DNA of 42,188 nucleotides from JBAXXL01 sp038206725 (GTDB taxonomy: Bacteria > Bacteroidota > Ignavibacteria > Kapaibacteriales > UBA2268). This document shows, piece by piece, positions 7,194 through 14,070 of the stretch (position 1 is its first letter; the number at the start of each line of letters is the position of its first letter). The notes below the pieces were generated by a model, which made no database searches, was not told the origin of the DNA, and was given only the letters and a program-made list of their open reading frames with translations. The stretch is from NCBI GenBank assembly GCA_038206725.1, contig JBBRAO010000029.1, positions 1-42,188 of the forward strand, read 5' to 3'. The translations under genes were made by a program, and so were the position numbers.

Positions 7194-7775
7194 ATGATGA
7201 AATATAACAAAGTTCTAACAATGATTGCTGTCCTAATAACATCTTCTTTCTTAGGATTGGGATTTAATGGAAGCAGTACATTAAAAGCCGCGGAAAAAAA
7301 AGTGACCGCGCAAGTTTATCCTATAGTTTCCGCTGACAAACCTGTAGGTAATAAAGCCGGTGATTTTGTTTGGCAAAATGGTACTAAAAGTGTCAAATTT
7401 TCTGAATTTACGAAAGGTAAATACGTATTACTGAATTTTTGGGGTACTTGGTGTCCTCCTTGTAGAAAAGAACTGCCTGATTTAATTGCCATTTCTAAAG
7501 AAATGAAAAACAAAAAGTTAATTGTTATTGGCGTGGCAATGGAAAATTCGCGTAGTGCTGAAGAAGCTCAAAAAACAGTAAACGATTTCTGGTTAAGTAA
7601 AGGCTTAAGTTATCCGGTAATCGTTGGCAATGGTGATATTGCTAATGCCTACGGTGGAATAAATGCTGTTCCGACAACTTTTTTGATAAACAAAAAAGGT
7701 GAAATTGTAGCGACCATTCAGGGAGGGCGCTCGAAAGAAGCTTTTATGGCTGAAATTAATAAGATGATGAAATAA
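7194..7775 (+). CDS. TlpA/ResA-like exported thiol-disulfide oxidoreductase
   Basis: 193 aa with an N-terminal signal peptide (hydrophobic residues 8-23, likely cleavage near KAA at 31-33) and an AhpC/TSA-type thioredoxin fold: NFWGTWCPPCRKELPDL with C87 and C90, and the cis-proline in NAVPTTFLINKKGEIV (P160). TlpA/ResA-like proteins reduce disulfides in the periplasm, for example in cytochrome c maturation. GGAG is 2 bases from the first ATG and 5 from the second (7197), so translation may start at 7197. Third gene of the redox operon, ended by a perfect 15-bp hairpin ten bases after the stop. Confidence 0.92.
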   Translation: MMKYNKVLTMIAVLITSSFLGLGFNGSSTLKAAEKKVTAQVYPIVSADKPVGNKAGDFVWQNGTKSVKFSEFTKGKYVLLNFWGTWCPPCRKELPDLIAISKEMKNKKLIVIGVAMENSRSAEEAQKTVNDFWLSKGLSYPVIVGNGDIANAYGGINAVPTTFLINKKGEIVATIQGGRSKEAFMAEINKMMK

Positions 7776-7785
7776 TAAGTTTTAA

Positions 7786-7819
7786 ACTCATCGGATGACT
7801 ATTTAGTCATCCGATGAGT
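7786..7819. terminator. Perfect 15-bp hairpin, TCATCCGAT family copy
   Basis: ACTCATCGGATGACT (7786-7800), loop ATTT, AGTCATCCGATGAGT (7805-7819). It ends the redox operon on the plus strand and also sits two bases beyond the stop of the small minus-strand ORF, so it can serve both directions. Confidence 0.8.
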
Positions 7820-7820
7820 G

Positions 7821-7934
7821 CTAAATTTTGCTGATTGTATCTGCTTGAATGATTCTGATATTTTGGGATTTAGCGGGGGATATATTTAGAATTATCGAAA
7901 CAAAAAGAATAAGTACAAACATTGAAGTTTTCAT
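7821..7934 (-). CDS. Possible 37-aa secreted peptide or remnant
   Basis: A minus-strand ORF of 37 codons begins MKTSMFVLILFVSIILN and has a textbook signal peptide: a Lys in the n-region, about 13 hydrophobic residues and AKS-Q at the likely cleavage site. It leaves a mature piece of some 14 residues (QNIRIIQADTISKI). The stop directly abuts the hairpin at 7786-7819. No good Shine-Dalgarno sequence and no family match is apparent. It may be a real small exported peptide or the surviving start of a deleted secreted protein; start, stop and terminator placement argue mildly for a real gene. Confidence 0.4.
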   Translation of the reverse strand: MKTSMFVLILFVSIILNISPAKSQNIRIIQADTISKI

Positions 7935-8185
7935 TGTTTCGCCGAATGACAAAATGAATATAAATTAATAAATCTCAATAATTTTATGAGATTTGATTTT
8001 TTTCATACTATATAGACAAACTAAACGCAAAAACGTTTCAAAATTAACCATTATTTTTTTAAAAAAAAAGTTGTTTGTGCATATTAAATTGAAATATATA
8101 CAAATAAGAACGTACTAATTTTCAAAAAAAATCACAAGATTTACCCGTTTATTCCTGTTTCCTTTTTGGGAAACTCATTTTCTAA

Positions 8186-9277
8186 TTAAACAATATTAGC
8201 AATATTTCTGCCGGTTGCTTTATCAAAGAAAACCGCTTTCGATTTATCGTAATATATGTTGACTTTTTCTCCTATTGTTTCTTTAACCATTTCTTTAGCT
8301 TTCAAGCAATGGGTTTTGGAATTTAATTTGAAATAAATGTATGTTTCCGAACCGAGATATTCCTTATTTTCGATGACTGCTTCGAAATAATTAACGTCAT
8401 CTTTGTACGGGTGCAAAGAAAAATATTCCGGTCTTAAAGCAATTGTATATTCCTTGATTTCCGGTTTTAAAATACCATCGTAATTGAACATAATATTTTT
8501 GCCTGTATCCCCTACCAAATTAGTATGGCTTTCATAAACAAAAACATCGATAAAATTATTCTTAGGATTGCCGATAAACTCAGCAACGAACAGATCCGCC
8601 GGTTGTTTGTAGATTTGCTCCGGAGTTCCTATTTGGTGGATTTCGCCGTCTTTGATAACAGCTATTTTTGTTCCCATAGTCATCGCTTCTATTTGGTCGT
8701 GGGTTACATAAACCGAAACACATCCCGTTTTTCGATGTAGTTGGAGTATTTCACTTCGCATTTGAATTCTGAGATTAGCATCAAGATTCGAGAGAGGTTC
8801 ATCGAATAAAAACAAATCAGGTTTACGGATTATAGCACGCGCCAAAGCTACTCGCTGACGCTGACCACCTGACAATTCTTTAGGTTTGCGCGCTAACAAT
8901 TCATATAAGCCTACTGATTCAGCAACGGTATTTACGGAAGTCTTTATTTCTTTTTTAGGTATTTTTTTAATTTTCAACGGGAAAGCAATATTTTCAAATA
9001 CACTCAGGTGAGGGTATAAAGCATAATTTTGAAAAACCATTCCGATATTACGGTTCTTTGGCTCTACATCGTTGATTATATTTCCTGCGAGAAATACCTC
9101 ACCACGAGTTATGTCTTCCAAACCTGCAATCATTCTAAGAATTGTTGTTTTACCACAACCCGAAGGTCCGACAAGAACCAAAAATTCATCCGCTGTTGTT
9201 TCAAAACTGACGTTTTTTACTGCTACTACGCCATTAGCGAATTCTTTTGTAACGTTATTAAATTTTAAACCTTTCAT
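8186..9277 (-). CDS. ABC transporter ATPase, MalK/UgpC type with TOBE domain
   Basis: 363 aa. The nucleotide-binding domain (1-235) has Walker A GPSGCGKT (37-44), Q-loop Q83, signature LSGGQRQRVALARA (from 135), Walker B LFLFDEP (155-161) and H-loop H193. Residues 240-363 form a C-terminal regulatory OB/TOBE region (IALRPEYFSLH, then a Y-L-G-S-E segment), as in importers of sugars and glycerol phosphate. Its neighbour, however, is a LolC/E-type permease: the start codon overlaps the permease stop by one base (TAATG). No periplasmic binding protein or MalF/G permeases lie nearby. The ATPase may serve distant importers, or may power this permease in an unusual pairing. Confidence 0.93.
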   Translation of the reverse strand: MKGLKFNNVTKEFANGVVAVKNVSFETTADEFLVLVGPSGCGKTTILRMIAGLEDITRGEVFLAGNIINDVEPKNRNIGMVFQNYALYPHLSVFENIAFPLKIKKIPKKEIKTSVNTVAESVGLYELLARKPKELSGGQRQRVALARAIIRKPDLFLFDEPLSNLDANLRIQMRSEILQLHRKTGCVSVYVTHDQIEAMTMGTKIAVIKDGEIHQIGTPEQIYKQPADLFVAEFIGNPKNNFIDVFVYESHTNLVGDTGKNIMFNYDGILKPEIKEYTIALRPEYFSLHPYKDDVNYFEAVIENKEYLGSETYIYFKLNSKTHCLKAKEMVKETIGEKVNIYYDKSKAVFFDKATGRNIANIV

Positions 9278-10503
9278 TATTTATATCTTATTGCTTTAAT
9301 TGGTGAAATATGGCTCGCCGCCCACGCCGGAACAGCCGATGCCAGCCCTGAGAAAACCAGTGTTAATGAAATCACTAATGCATAATGCCAAAATACGATC
9401 ATCACTGGAACGGAATCCAAATAATATACATTTGGATCCATTGAAATAAATCCGGTATATTTTTGAAGTAAACTTGCTATTAATGTCAATCCGCAACCGA
9501 TTAGCAATCCTTTAACTGCTATCGTAAGCCCCTGCCGAATAAAAATTAATCGGATTTGATTAGCACTTAATCCTATAGTACGTAAAATCCCTATAGAGTT
9601 CGTTTTATCCAAAACCATAATCAATAAAGTGGAAATTATATTGAATACCGCCACCAATCCAATCAGACCCAACACAAGCGGAATCGGCTCACGTTGTAAA
9701 TCTATCCAATTGAATATTGCTGAATGTGTATCGAAAACGGTTAATCCGTATAACGGAAAGCCTAAGTATTTTTCTAATTTAGCGGAAATAGAAGGAGAAT
9801 CTTCTATATTGTTGAGCATAATTTCTATGTCGGTAGCATTATCATCAGGTATTTTGAAAAAACTCCCTGCAGTTTTATAAGGTATAAAGCAAACGGTTCC
9901 GTCAAATTTTCCCATACCCGATGAATAAATCGCCTTCACTTTAAAACTTTCTATCGAGGGGAAGCGGTTGCTTTGAAGTTGCTCAGTTGACAGCGAATAA
10001 ACAATAACATTGGAACCCAAGCCCACATTGAGCTTTTCAGCGATAGTCTTACTAACAATGATTTCTTTCGAACTTAAGGAAGAAAACTCAAATTTTCCGG
10101 ATGTTGTGTATTTTTTATATAGATCTAATGCTTGTTCTGAATTCGTGCTTCTCAACAATATACCATCAACTGAGTTGGTGCTTTTTATTATCGCCCCTTG
10201 CTGAATAACAGGAAATATCAATTTAATATCCTTTTCTTGAGCTTTTATTTTACTAATTGTTTGGCTGATATTTTCAATTGGAGCTTTTCTGAACGACTTT
10301 AGCGTTACGTGAGAAGAAAATTCTGTTGCTTTTTGACGCAATTCATAATGAAAGCCATCGAGCACTGCAAGTGGCACAAGCAAGGCTATAGAGCCCAAAG
10401 CAACGCCTATAATAGATACGATTCGGGTAAAACGAATGAATTTCTTATTGTTTTCGGAATAAAAAAAAGCTTGCGATATATATTTGAGTAACTTTATGTT
10501 CAT
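9277..10503 (-). CDS. LolC/E-like ABC permease (lipoprotein-releasing or MacB/FtsX-type)
   Basis: About 408 aa with the LolC/LolE layout: a short cytoplasmic N-terminus, a first membrane segment at ARIVSIIGVALGSIALLV-like sequence following FIRFTR, a large periplasmic domain, then three membrane segments (IPLVLGLIGLVAVFNIISTL, IAVKGLLIGCGLTLIASLL, HYALVISLTLVFSGLASAVPAW) and the terminal ISPIKAIRYK. KTNSIGILRTIGLSANQIRLIFIRQG is the conserved coupling region of the family, which moves lipoproteins from the inner membrane to LolA. I start it at the ATG at 10503, preceded by GGAC, and not at the upstream TTG. A -7 box TAAATTTG lies at 10532-10525. No LolD is adjacent; the gene is coupled to the MalK-type ATPase. 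Confidence 0.88.
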   Translation of the reverse strand: MNIKLLKYISQAFFYSENNKKFIRFTRIVSIIGVALGSIALLVPLAVLDGFHYELRQKATEFSSHVTLKSFRKAPIENISQTISKIKAQEKDIKLIFPVIQQGAIIKSTNSVDGILLRSTNSEQALDLYKKYTTSGKFEFSSLSSKEIIVSKTIAEKLNVGLGSNVIVYSLSTEQLQSNRFPSIESFKVKAIYSSGMGKFDGTVCFIPYKTAGSFFKIPDDNATDIEIMLNNIEDSPSISAKLEKYLGFPLYGLTVFDTHSAIFNWIDLQREPIPLVLGLIGLVAVFNIISTLLIMVLDKTNSIGILRTIGLSANQIRLIFIRQGLTIAVKGLLIGCGLTLIASLLQKYTGFISMDPNVYYLDSVPVMIVFWHYALVISLTLVFSGLASAVPAWAASHISPIKAIRYK

Positions 10504-10524
10504 AGAATGTCCATTTATGTAAGA

Positions 10525-10532
10525 CAAATTTA
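10525..10532 (-). promoter_or_regulatory. -7 box for the ABC permease/ATPase operon
   Basis: The minus strand reads TAAATTTG (TAnnTTTG) 22 bases upstream of the ATG at 10503. Confidence 0.4.
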
Positions 10533-10586
10533 AGATTTTTTTTTATATTTTTGGTATGAGAGTGCAACTATATCGTCAAAAATTAT

Positions 10587-10594
10587 TAGTTTTG
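10587..10594 (+). promoter_or_regulatory. -7 box for the APC permease-hutI operon
   Basis: TAGTTTTG (TAnnTTTG) lies 36 bases before the ATG at 10630; another match, TATTTTTG, is at 10546-10553. Which is used cannot be told. Confidence 0.35.
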
Positions 10595-10629
10595 ACACTT
10601 ATTAAAAAATCAAAACAAAAAAAAAATAA

Positions 10630-12105
10630 ATGAATAAAAATTTACAGCCTCCCAAAAAACTCGGTTTATTACCGCAATTAGGTCTTTATACCAGCACAGC
10701 TATCGTAATTGGGGCAGTTATAGGCTCCGGCATTTTCAAAAAACCCGCCTTTATGGCGAACGCCTTAGGCAGTCCTGAACTGATGTTGCTAGTCTGGGTT
10801 GTCGCCGGATTAATTACTTTATTCGGTGCATTAACCAATGCCGAAGTGGCGGGATTAATCCCCAAAACCGGAGGACAGTTTATTTTCTTCCGTGAGATGT
10901 ACGGCGATATGACGGGCTATCTTTATGGCTGGGCTATGCTTTCTGTTGTGCAGTGCGGTTCAATCGCTTCTATAACTTATGTTTTTTCTGAATACCTCCA
11001 GTATTTTTTCACTTTACCGAGGTTTTCGCCTGAAATTGAGCAACAGATTTATCTCTTCATTCCCGGAATTGGTAAGATATTCCCGTTGATGGACCTCGGC
11101 GTTAAATCGGTAACCATATTATTGATTTTATCATTATCGTTTGTGAATTATCTGGGCGTGAAATTCGGTGGAAGTATTTCAGCATTTTTTACAACAGCGA
11201 AAGTAGCGGCAATGGGATTGTTGATAGGCGCGTGTTTTATTTTTTCCGACGGCTCAGTGCATAATCTTACGACAGCTAATCCAAATTTTCATTTAGGCTC
11301 CTCCGGTATGCTGGGAGGGATAATAGTGGCACTGTCGGCGGCGTTTTGGGCGTATGACGGTTGGAATAATATCACATATCTTGCCGGTGAAATAAAAAAT
11401 CCAAAAAAGAATGTTCCACTTGCTCTCACAATCGGAATAGTTGTGGTAATCTCGGTATATCTGCTGATGAACGTGGCTTTTCTCTATGTTTTGCCTACAG
11501 AAGTGATGGCGGGTTCAAAACTCGTCGCCGCTGATGCCGCAAAACACGCAATTGGAGCGAGCGGAGGCGCCTTAGTTGCAATTTTGGTGATGGTTTCCAC
11601 ATTTGGTACGGCTAACGGAACGATAATGGCAAGCGCGCGAGTTTACTACGCTATGGCTCGTAAAAATTTATTTTTCCACTCTTCGGGAAACGCCCATCCA
11701 AAATTCCGAACACCATCACGCGCTTTGGCTATTCAAGCTTTCTGGGCGTCGGCACTTGTTTTGAGTGGTTCATTTGACAATTTGACGGATATGCTGATAT
11801 TTGTATCGTGGATTTTTTACGCGCTGGGGGCTTACGGAGTGTTTATTCTTCGGAAAAAGATGCCTAACCACGCAAGACCGTACAAAGTTTGGGGCTATCC
11901 TTACGTTCCGATAATATTCATTATTTTTGCTACCGCGTTCGTGCTGATTACGCTTTATAATGATATTTTAAATTATTACAGCGGCAACACACAGATTATT
12001 AATTCGCTCTTTGGTCTGCTTTTAGTAAGTTTGGGCATTCCACTATACGTTTGGTTTAAGAAAAGAAATAAAAATAAAGAGATTAGAAATGATGACGTTG
12101 ATTAA
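10630..12105 (+). CDS. APC-superfamily amino-acid permease
   Basis: 491-aa inner-membrane transporter with about 12 hydrophobic segments. The first helix holds the substrate-binding signature AIVIGAVIGSGIFKKPAFMA (G-x-G-I-F type), then EVAGLIPKTGGQFIFFREMYG and AFWAYDGWNNITYLAGEIKNP in helix 6, typical of the LAT/SteT-like branch that exchanges neutral amino acids. It overlaps hutI by 17 bases, which strongly suggests co-translation and a substrate linked to histidine catabolism (histidine, urocanate or a derivative); that link is inference from position. Confidence 0.93.
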   Translation: MNKNLQPPKKLGLLPQLGLYTSTAIVIGAVIGSGIFKKPAFMANALGSPELMLLVWVVAGLITLFGALTNAEVAGLIPKTGGQFIFFREMYGDMTGYLYGWAMLSVVQCGSIASITYVFSEYLQYFFTLPRFSPEIEQQIYLFIPGIGKIFPLMDLGVKSVTILLILSLSFVNYLGVKFGGSISAFFTTAKVAAMGLLIGACFIFSDGSVHNLTTANPNFHLGSSGMLGGIIVALSAAFWAYDGWNNITYLAGEIKNPKKNVPLALTIGIVVVISVYLLMNVAFLYVLPTEVMAGSKLVAADAAKHAIGASGGALVAILVMVSTFGTANGTIMASARVYYAMARKNLFFHSSGNAHPKFRTPSRALAIQAFWASALVLSGSFDNLTDMLIFVSWIFYALGAYGVFILRKKMPNHARPYKVWGYPYVPIIFIIFATAFVLITLYNDILNYYSGNTQIINSLFGLLLVSLGIPLYVWFKKRNKNKEIRNDDVD

Positions 12106-13363
12106 AAATATAAATTCGCTTGTAACGATAAACGCTAACGGTAAAACAGAACTTACCGGAAGCGAAATGCAAAATATTGGGGAAATCCAAAACGGGGCGA
12201 TACTATTTGACGAGAAAATTCAATGGGTTGGTACTTCCGCCGAATCTGAAAAATTAATCGTCGAAGGAAAACTAACAGCCGACGCGATAATTGATGCTCA
12301 CGGCAAGACCGTTTTACCCGGATTTGTTGATTCGCATACCCATATCGTTTTCGGTGGCAACCGTTCGAATGAATTTGCGCGCCGATTGCGTGGAACTACT
12401 TATCAGGAATTAGCCGCGGAAGGTGGCGGAATTTTGACCACAATGAAAGCAACACGAGCGGCTTCGATTGATGAACTTTATGAAGTTGGTAAAAGATTAG
12501 TCATTAGTGCGATGCGCTACGGCACTACGGCAATTGAAATCAAAAGCGGGTATGGGCTAACAATCGAAAGCGAATTGAACCAATTGCGCGCGATAAAGAG
12601 ATTGCGGGAAGAAATGCCGCTCAGTATTTCGTCCACATTTATGGGGGCGCACGATTTCCCACCTGAATATAAAAACGACCATAGCAAATACGTTGATCTG
12701 ATTATAAATGAGATGATTCCCGCTGTAGCCGCCGAAGGTTTGGCGGAATATTGCGACGCGTTTGTTGACCAAGGATATTTTACTTTGGATGAAGCGGTCC
12801 GGATATTTACAGCCGCAAAAAAAGCCGGTATGAAAATCCGCGTACATTGCGATGAAATGGCTGATGTATCTGCCGCAAGAATGGCCGCCGAAGTCGGAGC
12901 AGTTTCTGCAGACCATTTGTTATTTATTTCGGACGAAAGCATCGCCGCTCTTAAAAAATCGGGCACCGTTGCGACATTGCTACCGGGAACGGCGTATTTT
13001 ATCAGAATGCCTTACGCTCCGGCGAGAAAAATAATCGAAAGTGGTTGTACAGTGGCTTTGGCAACCGATACCAATCCCGGCTCGTGCTACACAGAGAATA
13101 TGCTAATTGTCCTATCCTTAGCCGTCATCAATATGCGAATGACAGCGGAAGAAGCATTGACAGCCGCCACTTTGAACGGTGCCAAAGCATTGGGGCTTTC
13201 TCACGAAATGGGCAGTTTGGAAATCGGCAAAAAAGCCAATTTCTGCATTTACGATTGCGCATCATACACCGATATATTCTACCATTTCGCAATAAACCCA
13301 CTCGAATCCAATTGGATAAACGGTAAAAAAGTTATCGAAAATATGATGCAGAAGTATTGGTAA
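12089..13363 (+). CDS. hutI: Imidazolonepropionase
   Basis: 424-aa cytoplasmic amidohydrolase that opens 4-imidazolone-5-propanoate to N-formimino-L-glutamate, the third step of histidine degradation. Visible motifs are the metal-binding LPGFVDSHTHIVFGGNR (H83, H85), the substrate-binding GGGILTTMKATR, KSGYGLTIESELNQL, RVHCDEMADVSAAR and the C-terminal ALATDTNPGSCYTENM with the metal Asp. The length matches the family. No hutH, hutU or hutG lies within the window, so the rest of the pathway must be elsewhere or missing. The start ATGATG overlaps the permease; a perfect 12-bp hairpin follows the stop. Confidence 0.97.
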   Translation: MMTLIKNINSLVTINANGKTELTGSEMQNIGEIQNGAILFDEKIQWVGTSAESEKLIVEGKLTADAIIDAHGKTVLPGFVDSHTHIVFGGNRSNEFARRLRGTTYQELAAEGGGILTTMKATRAASIDELYEVGKRLVISAMRYGTTAIEIKSGYGLTIESELNQLRAIKRLREEMPLSISSTFMGAHDFPPEYKNDHSKYVDLIINEMIPAVAAEGLAEYCDAFVDQGYFTLDEAVRIFTAAKKAGMKIRVHCDEMADVSAARMAAEVGAVSADHLLFISDESIAALKKSGTVATLLPGTAYFIRMPYAPARKIIESGCTVALATDTNPGSCYTENMLIVLSLAVINMRMTAEEALTAATLNGAKALGLSHEMGSLEIGKKANFCIYDCASYTDIFYHFAINPLESNWINGKKVIENMMQKYW

Positions 13364-13370
13364 GTCTCTA

Positions 13371-13403
13371 AACCTTCCGAAGGTTTCAAAGCTTCGGAAG
13401 GTT
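13371..13403 (+). terminator. hutI terminator
   Basis: AACCTTCCGAAG (13371-13382) pairs perfectly with CTTCGGAAGGTT (13392-13403) around a nine-base loop, eight bases after the hutI stop; A-rich on the plus strand rather than T-rich, so it may also be a member of a dispersed palindrome family. Confidence 0.65.
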
Positions 13404-13439
13404 ATAAAAAAAAGGTATTACGTCATTTCCAAACCCGCT

Positions 13440-13464
13440 GGTCATCGAGCGAAGTCGAGATGCC
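13440..13464 (+). repeat. 25-base direct repeat, copy 1
   Basis: The sequence from GGTCATCGAGC to CGAGATGCC is identical to 13493-13517. It contains TCGAGCGAAGTCGA, an inverted repeat around AGCGAAG, of a type widely scattered in bacterial intergenic DNA. Confidence 0.85.
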
Positions 13465-13492
13465 CAAAGACATTGAATGTGAAGAACGAACC

Positions 13493-13517
13493 GGTCATCG
13501 AGCGAAGTCGAGATGCC
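13493..13517 (+). repeat. 25-base direct repeat, copy 2
   Basis: Exact second copy, 53 bases from the first. Confidence 0.85.
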
Positions 13518-13681
13518 ACCTTCAAACAATTTTGAATGATGAATGCAAAGAAGACCATACCTTAAGGGATGAAATGTTTATAGAAAAAAGCTGAATGGTG
13601 GCTAAGACGTGCCGTAGGTACGAAATATGCGAAGAATTATGAAAAACCTTATTTCCCATTTCAACCTTAGTTTTAGCAATT

Positions 13682-13705
13682 AACCCCACGCTTAAGCGTG
13701 GGGTT
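13682..13705. repeat. Perfect 24-base palindrome
   Basis: AACCCCACGCTT followed by its exact reverse complement AAGCGTGGGGTT, with no loop. It is GC-rich against an AT-rich background and not adjacent to any gene end, so more likely a dispersed palindromic element than a terminator. Confidence 0.8.
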
Positions 13706-13883
13706 GGGTTAAAAAATAAGGTAATAAGGTTATAATGCAAGTACATATCGCTTTTCTACTAAGGTTTCGAATATAAAATAAGGTTTTTTAAAGCAGAGTC
13801 TTCCTCAGGCTGAAAGCCTGCCGCAAAATAACTAGGGACGGTGTCCCTCGTTGAAAACAATCCCAATCAGGAATCCGGTTTTA

Positions 13884-13971
13884 GTTGCCACGACCTTTAG
13901 TTCGTGGATAATGTAACTGTCTATCTATCAGGCTTTAGTCCAAACGGCCAATTTGATTTTGGCTTAAGCCG
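13884..13971 (+). repeat. Composite palindromic repeat, copy B
   Basis: Plus-strand match to the reverse complement of 81-168: GTTGCCACGACCTTTAG, TCGTGGATA, a spacer of about 20 bases that is not conserved, then GGCTTTAG, CCAAA and GATTTTGGCTTAAGCC. Both hairpins are retained with substitutions, and total length agrees to within a base or so. Confidence 0.7.
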
Positions 13972-14070
13972 GATAAAAAAAACTACTCCCGCTCCACTTA
14001 AAAGCCGTGGCAACTAATTTTTTTTTCTTGCTGGCTTTCTTAATTCATTCTTCATATTCAAAATTCAAAA

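Larger units (their letters stand above)
7776..8185. other. Intergenic stretch: terminator, tiny ORF, AT-rich spacer
   Basis: This stretch contains the hairpin at 7786-7819 and the possible small ORF at 7821-7934, listed separately. From 7935 to 8185 it is AT-rich with poly-A/T tracts; a weak GTTTCC/GGAAAC hairpin at 8157-8174 may end the minus-strand ABC genes. Nothing else was recognised. Confidence 0.6.
13364..14070. other. Repeat-rich intergenic island (about 700 bases)
   Basis: There is no supportable gene. In order it holds the hutI terminator, two copies of a 25-base direct repeat, a GTGCCGTAGGTAC element near 13610, a perfect 24-base palindrome at 13682-13705, short hairpins CAGGCT/AGCCTG (13807-13821) and AGGGAC/GTCCCT (about 13835-13849), and the composite repeat copy B with another GTGGCAAC end near 14008. 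It looks like an accumulation site for dispersed palindromic elements. Confidence 0.75.

Noticed and set aside
13522..13746. Minus-strand ORF in the repeat island
   Set aside because: It runs across the 24-base palindrome and other repeats, with no ribosome site or family pattern.
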